From JAIVJZ01 sp036386515 (GTDB lineage: Bacteria > Acidobacteriota > Blastocatellia > Pyrinomonadales > Pyrinomonadaceae), in assembly GCA_036386515.1 (NCBI GenBank), contig DASVVO010000075.1, forward strand, positions 25,317 through 89,316: 64,000 nt of DNA, given 5' to 3'. How positions within the stretch are numbered: the first letter of the stretch is position 1; the number at the start of each line of letters is the position of its first letter. Below, piece after piece: positions 52,631 through 62,650 of the stretch. The translations under genes were made by a program, and so were the position numbers. The notes under the pieces were generated by a model. That model saw only the letters and a list, made by a program, of their open reading frames with translations. It had not been told where the DNA came from and ran no database searches.

Positions 52631-55327
52631 ATGGATGAACGAAACGCACACGGACGGCGGCGCAACGCTGAATGCCCGCGGGTGTTCTCATCCGGCTCCT
52701 GCCCCGTCTCGACCGCTTCTTTCGTTTCCCGGCCGCGCGACGCGCGACGCACGCCGCGCGCCGCGCGTCGCCTCCGCGCGCTCGTGTTCATCGCGTGCGC
52801 CTGGCTCCTGCTTGCCGCGCCCGTTGCTTTCGCGCAGGGGGCGCGTCGCCTCGTCGTGGTTAAAGTTGACGGGCTGTCGCAGGATGTCATCGACCGTTAC
52901 GTGGGCGAGCGCGACCCGCGCACGGGCAAAAGTTTGTTGCCGTGGTTCGAGCACGTCTTCTACGAGCGGGGCACGCGCCTCGCTAATTTCTACGTGCGCG
53001 GCGTGAGCCTCTCCGGGCCTTCGTGGTCGCTGCTCGACACCGGGCAGCACTTGCAAATCAAGGGCAACGTCGAGTTCGACCGGCTCACGTTGCACTCCTA
53101 CGACTATCTCAACTTCATTCCCTTCTGGCTCGGCACGGCGGGCAAGGCGCGCGTTGACATGCCCGGCGCGGAACTCCTCGACGAACTCGGCGTGCCCCTC
53201 CTCGTCGATTCCTACCCATACGACGAGCGACACGTCAGCTTCCAACTCTACCAACGCGGCACGCGCTGGACGACGCTCGAACGCGGCCTCAAAAATCGCT
53301 TCCTGACGCGCACGCCGCGCGAGTTGTTCGACGAGTGGCTGGTGGAGTTTGAGGTGCGCAACATCCTGATGGAGCAGCTTGAGCGCGAGGTGTTGGAGAA
53401 GTTGAAAGACCCGCGCATCCGCTATCTCGATTTCTACACGACCGAGTTTGACCACGCCGCCCACCACAACCGCGACCGCGAGACGCAACTCGCCGCCGTG
53501 CGCGAACTCGACCGCATCATCGGGCGCATCTGGACGAGCATCGCGGCCACGCCGCAAGCGAACGAAACCGCTCTCGTCGTCGTCTCCGATCACGGGACGA
53601 ACACGGACGAACGCATCTACAGTCAGGGCTTCAATCTCGTCAAGCTGTTGGCGAGCCGCGCGGGCGGCGGTCATCACGTCATCACGAAGCGGCGCTTGCT
53701 CAGTGACTACGCCCTCAAAGGCATCTACCCGCTCGTGCCCTTGATCACCACGACCACCGAAGATTCTTACTATCTCGCAGGCCGGAGCACAGCCTACCCG
53801 ACCGCGCTCGTCGATTTCGACGGCAACGAACGCGCCTCCATCCACCTGCGCCACAGCGACCTCAACGTGCTGCACATCCTGCTCGAAGAGTTGCGCGGCA
53901 AACGTCTCTCGCCCGCCCTCGCCCGCGCCGCCACCGAAGCCTTTTTCCAGACCATCGAAGCGCACCGCCCCCGCTGGCAAAAGCTGCACGCCGACTTGCA
54001 GGAAGAACTCCACGCGCTCGGCCGGCTCGTCGAGCGGGAACGCGCGCTCGTCGCCGCGCAGCCGAAGAAATGGACGCGCGCCGACGCCGATGCCGGGCGC
54101 GACCAGGCAGCGCGCCGCATCAAGACGCGCGCCGATTCGTGGGCGGCCGACATCCGCGAGTACGGCGAATACGCGCGCACGCTCTCGAACCTCCTCTCGC
54201 TCAAACGCGAGAACTTCGACGCCGCGCGCATCAACCTCGCCGACTATCTCGCCCAAGGCTCGATGGGCGACCACAACACTATCGGCGATTTGCGCGATTA
54301 CGCCGTCGGCGTCGGCGCGGGCGGACTCACGCTCGCGCCCGATGGCTCGCTCGACCGGCAAAAGAGTTTCACCCGCGTCAACTACTTCGCCCTCCTGCGC
54401 GAGGCGCGCGTGCGCAACAACGTGCAGAGCGGCGTTGACAGCCGCCCCGTGGATTTCGTCGCCGCGCGCGTCCCGGCCGAAGCTCTGGCCGATGCCCACG
54501 GGAAAGATTTTCGCGCGGACGAGGCCGTCTGGCTCTATCGCGGCGAAGACACGCAGGCGTTGCTCCTCGCGCGCCGCGAGCGCGACGGCGAACTGCGTCT
54601 GCGCTACGTGCCCATCACCGGCTTGCGCCAGGAACCCGGCGGCGCGATCCGCTACGAGCGCGCCGCGTGGCGGGCGGAACTCCCGCTCAAGATGTGGGAA
54701 GACGCGAAGCTCTCCCTGCCCCCCGGCGAGCGGCGCGAAGCCTGGCTCGACGCCTGGCACACCGATCTCGAATGGCTGCGCGCCCTGCACCTGACGACCT
54801 ATTCGAACGGACTCGTCGGCCTCCATGAACACTTCGGCCGACACGCCGCCCCGGCCATCGAGGCGGACGTGCCCGGCCTCTCCGTGGACGAACAACTCGT
54901 CCGGCGTTTCCGTCGCCGCCAACGCCTGCTCGTCGAGACGGACATGCTCATCCTCGCCAACAATCATTGGAACTTCGACGTGCGCGGCTTCAACCCCGGC
55001 GGCAACCACGGCTCGTTCTTCCGCGTCTCCACCCACTCGACCCTCATGCTCGCGGGCGGAGCGGCCACGCGCATCCCCCGCGCGTTGGTCATTCGTGAGC
55101 CGTATGATAGTTTGAGTTTCGTGCCGACGATTTTAGCTCTCACCAACCAACTGCCGCCCGCGCCCGCGCAAATTTCACCCGCTCGCTTTGACGGGCGGCC
55201 GCGCCCCTATCCCGGCCGCATCATCAACGAACTTTTCGACTCGTCGCGGCCGACTCCGCCCGCCGCGACCGTGGACGCCGGGGCGTCGTCTTCCGGCGCG
55301 CCCGCCAAAGCGGAGGACTGGCCTTGA
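52631..55327 (+). CDS. Alkaline-phosphatase-superfamily phosphodiesterase/phosphotransferase, exported
   Basis: 898 residues. A basic leader with one hydrophobic segment (LVFIACAWLLLAAPVAFA) exports the enzyme. Metal-site blocks of the superfamily are present: VVVKVDGLSQD, the nucleophile region GVSLSGPSWSLLDTG, FDHAAHH, VVSDHGTN and, far downstream, GGNHGSFF. A long insert (about 430-760) with coiled-coil character separates the last two, so the enzyme is larger than most relatives. A role in adding or removing phosphate-linked groups on envelope polymers is plausible from the neighbours. Its TGA overlaps the TTG of the next gene. Confidence 0.82.
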   Translation: MDERNAHGRRRNAECPRVFSSGSCPVSTASFVSRPRDARRTPRAARRLRALVFIACAWLLLAAPVAFAQGARRLVVVKVDGLSQDVIDRYVGERDPRTGKSLLPWFEHVFYERGTRLANFYVRGVSLSGPSWSLLDTGQHLQIKGNVEFDRLTLHSYDYLNFIPFWLGTAGKARVDMPGAELLDELGVPLLVDSYPYDERHVSFQLYQRGTRWTTLERGLKNRFLTRTPRELFDEWLVEFEVRNILMEQLEREVLEKLKDPRIRYLDFYTTEFDHAAHHNRDRETQLAAVRELDRIIGRIWTSIAATPQANETALVVVSDHGTNTDERIYSQGFNLVKLLASRAGGGHHVITKRRLLSDYALKGIYPLVPLITTTTEDSYYLAGRSTAYPTALVDFDGNERASIHLRHSDLNVLHILLEELRGKRLSPALARAATEAFFQTIEAHRPRWQKLHADLQEELHALGRLVERERALVAAQPKKWTRADADAGRDQAARRIKTRADSWAADIREYGEYARTLSNLLSLKRENFDAARINLADYLAQGSMGDHNTIGDLRDYAVGVGAGGLTLAPDGSLDRQKSFTRVNYFALLREARVRNNVQSGVDSRPVDFVAARVPAEALADAHGKDFRADEAVWLYRGEDTQALLLARRERDGELRLRYVPITGLRQEPGGAIRYERAAWRAELPLKMWEDAKLSLPPGERREAWLDAWHTDLEWLRALHLTTYSNGLVGLHEHFGRHAAPAIEADVPGLSVDEQLVRRFRRRQRLLVETDMLILANNHWNFDVRGFNPGGNHGSFFRVSTHSTLMLAGGAATRIPRALVIREPYDSLSFVPTILALTNQLPPAPAQISPARFDGRPRPYPGRIINELFDSSRPTPPAATVDAGASSSGAPAKAEDWP

Positions 55328-57546
55328 TCTCGCTCGACGAAAAAGCCAGAGCCGCCGCCCTCGCCGCGACGAGCGCGGCGGCGGGCGACCGGGAAGCTGA
55401 AGCCGCCGACGGCAAGAGCCGCCGCGGGCGCATGGTCGGCGTGCAATTAGTGGCTTTCGCGCTCGGCCTCGCGCTGCTCGTCTACGTCGTCAAACGCGTC
55501 GGCGTGCAATCCATTTTCGACACGCTCGCGCGCGTCGGCCTCGGTTTCTTCGTCCTGCTCGGCATCAGCGGCACGCGCCATTTCTTACGCGCCGTGCCGA
55601 TGTACCTGGCCGTGCCGCCCGGTCAGCGGCGTTTCAATCTGTGGCAGGCGTTCACCACCCGTCTGAGCGGCGAGGCCGTCTCATTTCTCACTTTCACGGG
55701 GCCGCTGCTCGGCGAGGCGACGAAGGCCGCGCTCCTGCGCAAGAGCGTTCCGCTCGTGACGGGCGTGCAGGCGCTCGTCGTCGATAATCTGCTCTACAAT
55801 CTCTCGGTCGCCCTCTTCATTCTGAGCGGCGCGTGCGTCATGCTCGCGTCCTACAACCTGCCCGACGCCGCGCACTACACGCTGCTCCTCATCGCCACCC
55901 TCTCCATGCTGACGCTGCTCGCCGTCGGGTTCGCCGCCTCGCGCCGCGTGATGCCGCTGACGTGGTTTATCGAACGCCTCGCCGCGCGCGGGTTCGCGCC
56001 GCGCGCCCTCTCCCGTCGCCGCGCCCACATCAACGAACTCGAATCCAACATCTACGATTTTTACTCGCAGCATCGCGGCTCCTTCTTCCTCATCGTCGCC
56101 TTCGATCTCGCCGCCCACGTGTCGAGCGTCGTCGAAGTTTACGCGACGCTGCGCATGCTCGGTTTCCGCCCCGGCTTCGACGCGCCCTACGTCATCGAGT
56201 CTTTGACGAAGGTGATCAATTTCGTGTTCGGCTTCGTGCCCGCCACCATCGGCGTCTACGAGGGCGGCACGGAGGTCATCCTGCGCACGCTCGGCTTCGC
56301 CGCGGCGACGGGCATCACGCTCGCCCTCGTGCGCAAGGCCGGGATGATTTTCTGGACGGGCATCGGCCTCGCCCTGCTCGCCACCGGCATGCTCCCGGCG
56401 GCCTCGCGCCGCCTCATCGAACGCCATCCGCGTTTACAGAAAGCCATGGACAATCTCGTTCTCTCAAACATCGCACACCGTCCGGCGCGCACGCTCGTGA
56501 GCGTCGCCGGCATTGCCGTTGGCGTCTTGCTCATCGTGTTCACGGTCGGCCTGGCGCACGGCGTTTTGCGCGAGCGCGGGCGGCGCGAGGCCGGGGTCGG
56601 CGCGGAGATCATGCTGCGCGCTTCCGGCACGGTCGGCCTGAGCGGTTCGCAACCGTTCGCCATGCCCGTCTCGCACGCAAGCGAGGTGGCGCGCATCGCG
56701 GGCGTGCGCGCCGCCGTCCCGCTCGGCCAAACCACCGCCAGCAGCGACAGCGGCTTCGGCGTCCGCCTCATCGACGGCATCGACTTCAACTCCTACTCGC
56801 AACTCGCCGGGCTGCGAATGGCGGCGGGCGAACCGCTCCCCAACGCGGGCGACGTGGCGATCGTTGACGCAATCTGGATCGAACAACGTAAGGCGCGCGT
56901 CGGCGACACGCTCGAACTCTACGACCGCCCCTTCCGCATCGCCGGTATCTATGAACCGCCCGGCGGCGCGCGCATCAAAATCCCGCTCGCCACGATGCAG
57001 GAACAGGTGGGAAGCACAACGAGTTGCACGAGCATCCTCGTCGCCGCCGCGAACCCGGCCGAGCAGGACGCCGTGGCCGAACGCATTCATCAGGCGTTTC
57101 CCGAAGATCAGATCATCTTCACGCGCGACCTGCCGGAACTCTACGCGACGGGCGTGCCCGCCCTGAACGTCTTCATCAACGTCGTCGTCGCCATCGCCGC
57201 CGCCATCAGCATGCTCGTCATCCTGCTCGCCATGTACACCACCGTCACGGAGCGCACGCGCCAGATCGGCATCCTCAAATCGCTCGGCATGTCCAACACG
57301 ATGATCGCCTGGGTGATCGAGCAAGAGGCGTTGCTGGTGAGCGTGCTCGGCGTCGCCGTCGGACTCGCGCTCACCTTCGCGGCGCGTTTCGCGCTGATGC
57401 GCTTCAGCAGCCTGAGCGTCGAGATCGAGCCGCGTTGGGTTCTGATCGCGCTGCTCATCGGCGTGGTGGGCGGCAGCATCGGCGCGCTCTACCCCGCGCT
57501 GCGCGCCGCGCGCCAGGATGCCGTGGACGCGCTCAGTTACGAATAG
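55324..57546 (+). CDS. Fusion of flippase-like (LPG-synthase TM) domain and FtsX/MacB permease
   Basis: 740 residues. Residues about 38-370 form eight or so membrane helices of the UPF0104/lysylphosphatidylglycerol-synthase type (GEAVSFLTFTGPLLGEATKAALL in parts, INFVFGFVPATIGVYEGG). From about residue 375 (NLVLSNIAHRPARTLVSVAGIAVGV) the sequence is a MacB-type permease: helix, periplasmic core domain, then three FtsX helices ending ALYPALRAARQDAVDALSYE. No ATPase partner is adjacent. The start is TTG, overlapping the previous TGA, so translation is coupled. Export or flipping of a lipid-linked product of the neighbouring enzymes is my inference. Confidence 0.85.
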   Translation: MISLDEKARAAALAATSAAAGDREAEAADGKSRRGRMVGVQLVAFALGLALLVYVVKRVGVQSIFDTLARVGLGFFVLLGISGTRHFLRAVPMYLAVPPGQRRFNLWQAFTTRLSGEAVSFLTFTGPLLGEATKAALLRKSVPLVTGVQALVVDNLLYNLSVALFILSGACVMLASYNLPDAAHYTLLLIATLSMLTLLAVGFAASRRVMPLTWFIERLAARGFAPRALSRRRAHINELESNIYDFYSQHRGSFFLIVAFDLAAHVSSVVEVYATLRMLGFRPGFDAPYVIESLTKVINFVFGFVPATIGVYEGGTEVILRTLGFAAATGITLALVRKAGMIFWTGIGLALLATGMLPAASRRLIERHPRLQKAMDNLVLSNIAHRPARTLVSVAGIAVGVLLIVFTVGLAHGVLRERGRREAGVGAEIMLRASGTVGLSGSQPFAMPVSHASEVARIAGVRAAVPLGQTTASSDSGFGVRLIDGIDFNSYSQLAGLRMAAGEPLPNAGDVAIVDAIWIEQRKARVGDTLELYDRPFRIAGIYEPPGGARIKIPLATMQEQVGSTTSCTSILVAAANPAEQDAVAERIHQAFPEDQIIFTRDLPELYATGVPALNVFINVVVAIAAAISMLVILLAMYTTVTERTRQIGILKSLGMSNTMIAWVIEQEALLVSVLGVAVGLALTFAARFALMRFSSLSVEIEPRWVLIALLIGVVGGSIGALYPALRAARQDAVDALSYE

Positions 57547-57584
57547 CCGCCGCTCTCTCCGCTCCGCTCGTCAACCCGCAAAAC

Positions 57585-57637
57585 GAAAAACTCCGGCCGT
57601 CGTCATTCTCGAAGAAGACGACGGCCGGAGTTTTCGT
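57585..57637. terminator. Bidirectional rho-independent terminator
   Basis: ACTCCGGCCGTCGTC and its complement form a perfect stem around a 12-base loop, flanked by an A run on the left and TTTT on the right. It serves the convergent permease-fusion and Xaa-Pro peptidase genes. Confidence 0.93.
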
Positions 57638-57668
57638 TGTCGCGGTTATCGCTGCCGCTGCGTCGGTT

Positions 57669-59351
57669 TTACCGCCCGTGGTCGGCGCGCACTTCGCGCA
57701 CGGCGCGCGCCATGAAATTCTCCACGTCGGCCAGCGTGCGCGGGAGCGCGGCCGACAGGTTGCGGTGGCCGCTTGCAGTGATCACCACGTCGTCTTCGAT
57801 CCGCACGCCGATGCCCTTGTACTTCTCGAAGGCCGGGCGCACGGCTTCGGCGAACTTCCGGCCTTCCTCCGTCTTCGACAAATTATCGAGCGCGTCGAGC
57901 CGGATGTAGATGCCGGGTTCGATGGTGAAGACCATGCCGGGTTCGAATCGCGTGTTGAGCGCGCCGACATCGTGGACGTTCATGCCGAGCCAGTGTGAGG
58001 TGCCGTGCAGGAACCAGTGCGCGTATTGAAACGAGTTGCGATCCGTGATGAGGCCGAGACGCAGCAGCGCGTCTTTGACCACTTCGACGGAAGCCCTGTT
58101 CACATCCGCGAACGTGTTGCCCGGCTGCGCGGCGAGCATCGAGGCAGTCTGCGCCGCCAGCACCGCGTTATAGATGTCGGCCTGTGCCGCCGTGAACTTC
58201 CCGCCCACCGGGAACGTCCGCGTCACGTCGGCCGTGTAATGCCCGTACTCCGCGCCCACGTCCATCAGCAGCAGGTCGTTCGCGTTCACCGCGCCTTCCG
58301 ACTCGACGTAGTGCAGCGTCGTCGCGTTAGGGCCGCAGCCGACGATTGAAGGGTAGCCCCAGTTGTCCGCGTGCCGCCGCTTGAAGGTGTAGTCAACTTC
58401 CGCCTCGACTTCATACTCCCACTTCGAGCGCGCGGCCACGGCCATCGCGCGACCCAGAGCCTCGGTCGTGATGTCTACGGCGTGCTGCAAGAGTTGCAAC
58501 TCCGCGGGCGACTTGCGCAGGCGCATCTCCGACAAAATCGGCCACGCATCGCGCACCGTCAGCCCGCTCGAAGACTGCGCCCAGCGCGCCGCGAACGCCT
58601 GCTCCTGCCGAAACTCGCGGCTATCGCCCTCGCCGCCCGGAAGCAACAAGTAAAGCGACCCGCTCTTTTGCGTCATCGCGCCGAACAGCGTCTCAAAGCC
58701 GCCCGCGTTTTGCGGCGTGCCGGTAGTTGGATTAGCGGCCGCCGTCGTTCCCGTCGCCGGAGCCGGGGCGGGCGCGGCGAGCGTCGGCGCGCCGGACAAC
58801 AGGATCGATTCGTTTTTCGGCCGGTAGCCACGGCGCGCACGGATCGCGCGCATGAACGGCTCAAACTCCGTGGCTTCCCAAATCTCGCCGATGCCCGAAA
58901 TCGCGCGCGCCTCTTCGGGGCTGTACATGTGCCCCGTCCAGGTCTCCGCCGCCGGGTTGCGGCGCGGGATGAAGAGAATCTCGCGCGTCGCGGCATGACC
59001 GGGAACGAGCACGAGCGTCGCGCGTTGCTGCGCCAGCCCGGTCAGGTAATAGAGGTTGTTCTCCTGCCGGAATTCATAATCAACGTCGTTCGTGTAGACG
59101 CGCGGCTCGCCGCTGAACAGCGCCAGCAACGACTGCTTCCCGATCTCGTTTGCCACGCGAGCGCGTCGCGCGGCCAGTTCCGCGCGTCGCGCGTCGGCTT
59201 CGAAGACCGGCGCGGGCGGCGCGACGCGGATCGCCGGGGCGGGCGCGCCCGCCGCGCTGTTCTGCGAATTGACCGGCGTCACATTCCCGCCCGCCAGAGA
59301 CAGCACGAGCAATGCCGCCAACAAACCGAAACTCACACGCCTTCTACACAT
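57669..59351 (-). CDS. Exported Xaa-Pro aminopeptidase (M24B)
   Basis: 560 residues. A signal peptide (RVSFGLLAALLVLSLAGG) precedes the aminopeptidase P N-terminal domain (VYTNDVDYEFRQENNLYYLTGL in parts). The pita-bread catalytic domain has all five metal ligands: the two Asp in LMDVGAEYGHYTADVTRTF, His in HGTSHWLGMNVHDVG, Glu in FTIEPGIYI and Glu in IEDDVVITASGHRNL. It removes N-terminal residues before proline, in the periplasm. The ATG at 59351 has AAAGG upstream and is preferred to a TTG two codons earlier. Confidence 0.93.
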   Translation of the reverse strand: MCRRRVSFGLLAALLVLSLAGGNVTPVNSQNSAAGAPAPAIRVAPPAPVFEADARRAELAARRARVANEIGKQSLLALFSGEPRVYTNDVDYEFRQENNLYYLTGLAQQRATLVLVPGHAATREILFIPRRNPAAETWTGHMYSPEEARAISGIGEIWEATEFEPFMRAIRARRGYRPKNESILLSGAPTLAAPAPAPATGTTAAANPTTGTPQNAGGFETLFGAMTQKSGSLYLLLPGGEGDSREFRQEQAFAARWAQSSSGLTVRDAWPILSEMRLRKSPAELQLLQHAVDITTEALGRAMAVAARSKWEYEVEAEVDYTFKRRHADNWGYPSIVGCGPNATTLHYVESEGAVNANDLLLMDVGAEYGHYTADVTRTFPVGGKFTAAQADIYNAVLAAQTASMLAAQPGNTFADVNRASVEVVKDALLRLGLITDRNSFQYAHWFLHGTSHWLGMNVHDVGALNTRFEPGMVFTIEPGIYIRLDALDNLSKTEEGRKFAEAVRPAFEKYKGIGVRIEDDVVITASGHRNLSAALPRTLADVENFMARAVREVRADHGR

Positions 59352-59578
59352 GAACAAAAACCTTTCTCGACCCGAAGCCTATTAAAAAAATCCACTCGAC
59401 CGTTCGCCAATGCGCCCGTCAACGCACCAACACGCCCGTCAACGCGCCCGCGCGCCCGCGCGCATGCGGCCGGTACTTAACCGAGTATCAATCCGCGCCG
59501 AGACGCGCTGAAGAAACTTTCAACCTGCGCTTCGCGGCCGAAACCTTCTCCCATTCGCCGCGCATCCGTTCGACGCGG

Positions 59579-61333
59579 TCAATAACCGACCGCCGCGCCC
59601 TCGTTCCGCGAATCGCTCGCACCGAGGCGCATGCCGGTCTTCTCCTCGATCATGATGCCGTGCGCGTCGCCCATGTAGCGCGGGCGTGCGACGAGCTTAT
59701 GGCCGCGCGCCGCGAGCGCGCGCTGCGTGTCGGCGGAGAGGCCGTAAGGCTCGTGGACGATCTCGTCCGGCAGCCATTGATGATGAATGCGTGGGGCGTC
59801 GATGGCCTGCTGGATGTCCATGTCGTGATCCACGATGTTGATGATCGCTTGCAGCACCGTGTTGATGATCGTCGGGCCGCCGGGCGTGCCGATGGTGAAC
59901 CAGAGCGTGCCGTCTTTGCGCATCACGAAGGTCGGCGTCATGGCCGATAGCGGCCGCTTGCGCGGCGCAACCGCGTTGCGCTCGCCCTGGATCAGCCCGA
60001 AGGCGTTCGGCGTGCCAGGCTTCGCGGCGAAGTCGTCCATCTCGTTGTTCAACAGAACGCCCGTCCCGCGCGCCGTGACGCCGGAACCGAAGCCGAGGTT
60101 CAAAGTGTAAGTGTTCGACACGGCGTTGCCTTGCGCATCGACCACGGTGAAGTGCGTCGTCTCTTCCGACTCGTAACCGGCGGGTCGCCCGGCGCGTATC
60201 TCCGCGCTCGTCGAGGCGCGTTCGAGATTGATGCTCGCGCGCTGTCGCCCCGCGTAACTTTTATCGATCAGACCGGCGATGGGGACTTTGACGAAATCCG
60301 TGTCGCCCATGTACTCGGCGCGGTCGGCGAACGCACGCCGCATCGCCTCCGTCACGAGATGATACTTTTCCGACGAAGCCCAGTTCATGCTCCGCAGGTC
60401 GTAGCCTTCGAGAATGTTCAGCATCTCGATGAGCACCGCCCCGCCCGAAGACGGCGGCGGCATCGAGATCACTTCGTGGCCGCGATAGGTGGTGCGCAGC
60501 GGCACGCGCTCCTTCGCCTCGTAGCCGCGCAAATCCGCGAGCGTCATCAAGCCCCGGTTGCGCCGCATGTCTTCGGCGATGAGCCGCGCCGTCTCGCCTT
60601 CGTAAAACTCGCGCGCCCCGCCGCGCTGCAAGCGCGCGAAGGTCGCCGCCAGTTCCGGCTGGCGCAGCGTGTCGCCTTCCTTGAAGTAGCGGCCGCCATT
60701 CAGGAAGATGCGCTTGCTGTCTGCGTAACGCCCGAGCAGTTCGTCGCCGGCGCGTAAAGATCGTGCGAATTGATGACTGACCGTGAAGCCGTCAGCCGCC
60801 AGACGCCGCGCCGGTTCGGCCAACTGCGCCCACGTCAAACGCCCCGACCCGTATTTCCTGAGCGCGAGTTCCATCCCCGCCACCGTGCCGGGCACGCCCG
60901 CCGCGCGATAGCCGATGGTAGATGAGCCTTCGCCTTTGATCAGGTTCCCTTGCGGGTCGAGATAGACGTTGCGGGTCGCGGCCTGGGGAGCCATCTCGCG
61001 ATAATCGATCGCGGTCGTCTGCCCGTTGCGCAGCCGGATCAACATGAAGCCGCCGCCGCCGAGGTTTCCAGCCGCCGGGTAGGTCACGGCGAGCGCGAAG
61101 GCCACGGCGATGGCCGCGTCCACGGCATTGCCGCCGCGCCGCAAAACGTCCACGCCGACCTCGGAGGCGAGTTTATTCGTCGAGGCGACCATTCCGCGCG
61201 GCGCGCGCACGGGGTCGCGAGAGGCCGCGAGCGCGACGTTCGAGCGCGCGGCATCCGGCCGCAAGCGAGACAGAGGCGCGTTTATGAACAGCAGGGCGAG
61301 CAGAAAAAAGACTACGATGCGCGGTGCGGACAT
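59579..61333 (-). CDS. ggt: Gamma-glutamyltransferase
   Basis: 584 residues. A signal peptide is followed by the large subunit (RGMVASTNKLASEVGVDVLRRGGNAVDAA in parts, GNLGGGGFMLIRL). The autocatalytic cleavage site and nucleophile lie at ETTHFTVVDAQGNAVSNTYTL, whose first Thr pair marks the small-subunit start. It hydrolyses or transfers gamma-glutamyl groups, for example from glutathione, in the periplasm. The ATG at 61333 has GGAGAGGA nine bases upstream. Close to other peptide-processing genes on the same strand. Confidence 0.94.
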   Translation of the reverse strand: MSAPRIVVFFLLALLFINAPLSRLRPDAARSNVALAASRDPVRAPRGMVASTNKLASEVGVDVLRRGGNAVDAAIAVAFALAVTYPAAGNLGGGGFMLIRLRNGQTTAIDYREMAPQAATRNVYLDPQGNLIKGEGSSTIGYRAAGVPGTVAGMELALRKYGSGRLTWAQLAEPARRLAADGFTVSHQFARSLRAGDELLGRYADSKRIFLNGGRYFKEGDTLRQPELAATFARLQRGGAREFYEGETARLIAEDMRRNRGLMTLADLRGYEAKERVPLRTTYRGHEVISMPPPSSGGAVLIEMLNILEGYDLRSMNWASSEKYHLVTEAMRRAFADRAEYMGDTDFVKVPIAGLIDKSYAGRQRASINLERASTSAEIRAGRPAGYESEETTHFTVVDAQGNAVSNTYTLNLGFGSGVTARGTGVLLNNEMDDFAAKPGTPNAFGLIQGERNAVAPRKRPLSAMTPTFVMRKDGTLWFTIGTPGGPTIINTVLQAIINIVDHDMDIQQAIDAPRIHHQWLPDEIVHEPYGLSADTQRALAARGHKLVARPRYMGDAHGIMIEEKTGMRLGASDSRNEGAAVGY

Positions 61334-61435
61334 GAATCTTGATCCTCTCCGGTGGTGTGCGAAAGTCAATTCAGTTTCAACTACATAAACAGCGTTCCGG
61401 CGACGGTGTTGTCGCCGCCGACGGGCGCGCGACCA

Positions 61436-62608
61436 TCACAGCGTGACGAGCAACCCGGCCAACAGCGCGCCGCGCCGCGCGATGTCGGCGCGGAGGATGT
61501 GTTCGTGCGCCGCATGCGCGCCGTCGCCCGCGATGCCTAATCCGTCGAGGACGGTCGCGCCGACCGCCGCCGCGAAGTTGCCGTCGGATGCGCCGCCGAC
61601 GCTCGCCTCGCCCAACTCGAAGTCCAACAGTGAAGCGATGCGCCGCGCGTGCTCGTAGAGCGCGACGACCGCCGCGCTTCTTTCGAGCGGCGGGCGATTG
61701 ATGCCACCCTCTATCGAGAGTGTGACGCGCTCGTCGAAGGAGCGCAAATTCAGGATCGTCTCTTCCATCCGCAGCGCGTCGTCCATCGTGCTGAAACGCA
61801 CGTCAACCTCCGTCTCCGCCGAGGCGGCGACCACGTTGGAACGCGTTCCGCCCGAAACGACGCCCGCGTTGACGGTGACGCCGCGCGCCGCATCAGTGAG
61901 CGTGTGCAGCCGCTCGATCTGCCGCGCGATCTCCAGAATCGCGCTCGCTCCCTTCTCCGGGTCAAGCCCGGCGTGCGCGGCGATGCCCGCGGCGCGCACC
62001 GTGTAGGAACTCGTCCCCTTGCGAGCGGTCTTCGCCCGCCCACCCGGCGCGGAGGGTTCAAACACGAGCACGTGCGCCGCGCGGCGCGACTCCGCTTCGA
62101 CGAGCGCGCGTCCGCTCTCGCTCCCGACTTCCTCGTCGCACGTCAACAGGATGACGACCGGGTTCGACGGGCGCAAGCCAAGCGTCGCGCACGCGCGCAG
62201 CGATTCGAGGGCGAGCGCGCAGTTCGCTTTCATGTCGAAGATGCCAGGAGCATAGACGCGCCCTTCCTCCTCGCGCCACGGCCGCAGCTCGATCGAGCCG
62301 CGCGGGTGAACCGTGTCCGTGTGCCCCAAAATCAGCGTCGTCGGCGCATCGTCCGGCAGGCCGGCGGAAGCGCGAATCAACAGGTGCGCGCCGTACGTCT
62401 CGTCGGACTCAAGCGTGACCTCCGTTTCGACGCCGAGGTTGCGCGCGGCTTCGGCGAGCAGGGAGACGACCCCGGCATTGCCGGCCACGTCGCCGGACGG
62501 AGATTCCGTTTCAACCAACGCGCGCACCGACGCCAACAGTTCGCCCTCGCGCCCGGCAAAATACTCCGCGAGCGCGCTCGCTTCACTCTGTTTCAACTCA
62601 AACGGCAT
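61436..62608 (-). CDS. M20-family zinc hydrolase (glutamate carboxypeptidase-like)
   Basis: 390 residues. Metal-site blocks are complete: LGHTDTVHP (H96, D98), the bridging D125 in GIFDMKANC, and catalytic E159/E160 in TCDEEVGSESG. The dimerisation domain and GAHAAHEH near the C-terminus, with the last His ligand, are present. No signal peptide, so cytosolic. Members remove acyl or glutamyl groups from amino acids. It starts 42 bases after the stop of the enolase-superfamily gene, so it may act on that enzyme's N-acyl amino acids. Confidence 0.9.
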   Translation of the reverse strand: MPFELKQSEASALAEYFAGREGELLASVRALVETESPSGDVAGNAGVVSLLAEAARNLGVETEVTLESDETYGAHLLIRASAGLPDDAPTTLILGHTDTVHPRGSIELRPWREEEGRVYAPGIFDMKANCALALESLRACATLGLRPSNPVVILLTCDEEVGSESGRALVEAESRRAAHVLVFEPSAPGGRAKTARKGTSSYTVRAAGIAAHAGLDPEKGASAILEIARQIERLHTLTDAARGVTVNAGVVSGGTRSNVVAASAETEVDVRFSTMDDALRMEETILNLRSFDERVTLSIEGGINRPPLERSAAVVALYEHARRIASLLDFELGEASVGGASDGNFAAAVGATVLDGLGIAGDGAHAAHEHILRADIARRGALLAGLLVTL

Positions 62609-62650
62609 ATGCTCTCAACAGCCTTCCGCGCTCCACCTCGCGCCCGGCGA

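Noticed and set aside
52688..55036. 782-codon open frame opposite the phosphatase-superfamily gene
   Set aside because: Low-complexity Val/Glu/Arg-rich shadow; the plus strand holds the metal-site motifs.
59400..59470. Repeated CGCCCGTCAACGC in the ggt-M24 gap considered as a hairpin element
   Set aside because: Only two direct copies, no inverted arm and irregular spacing.
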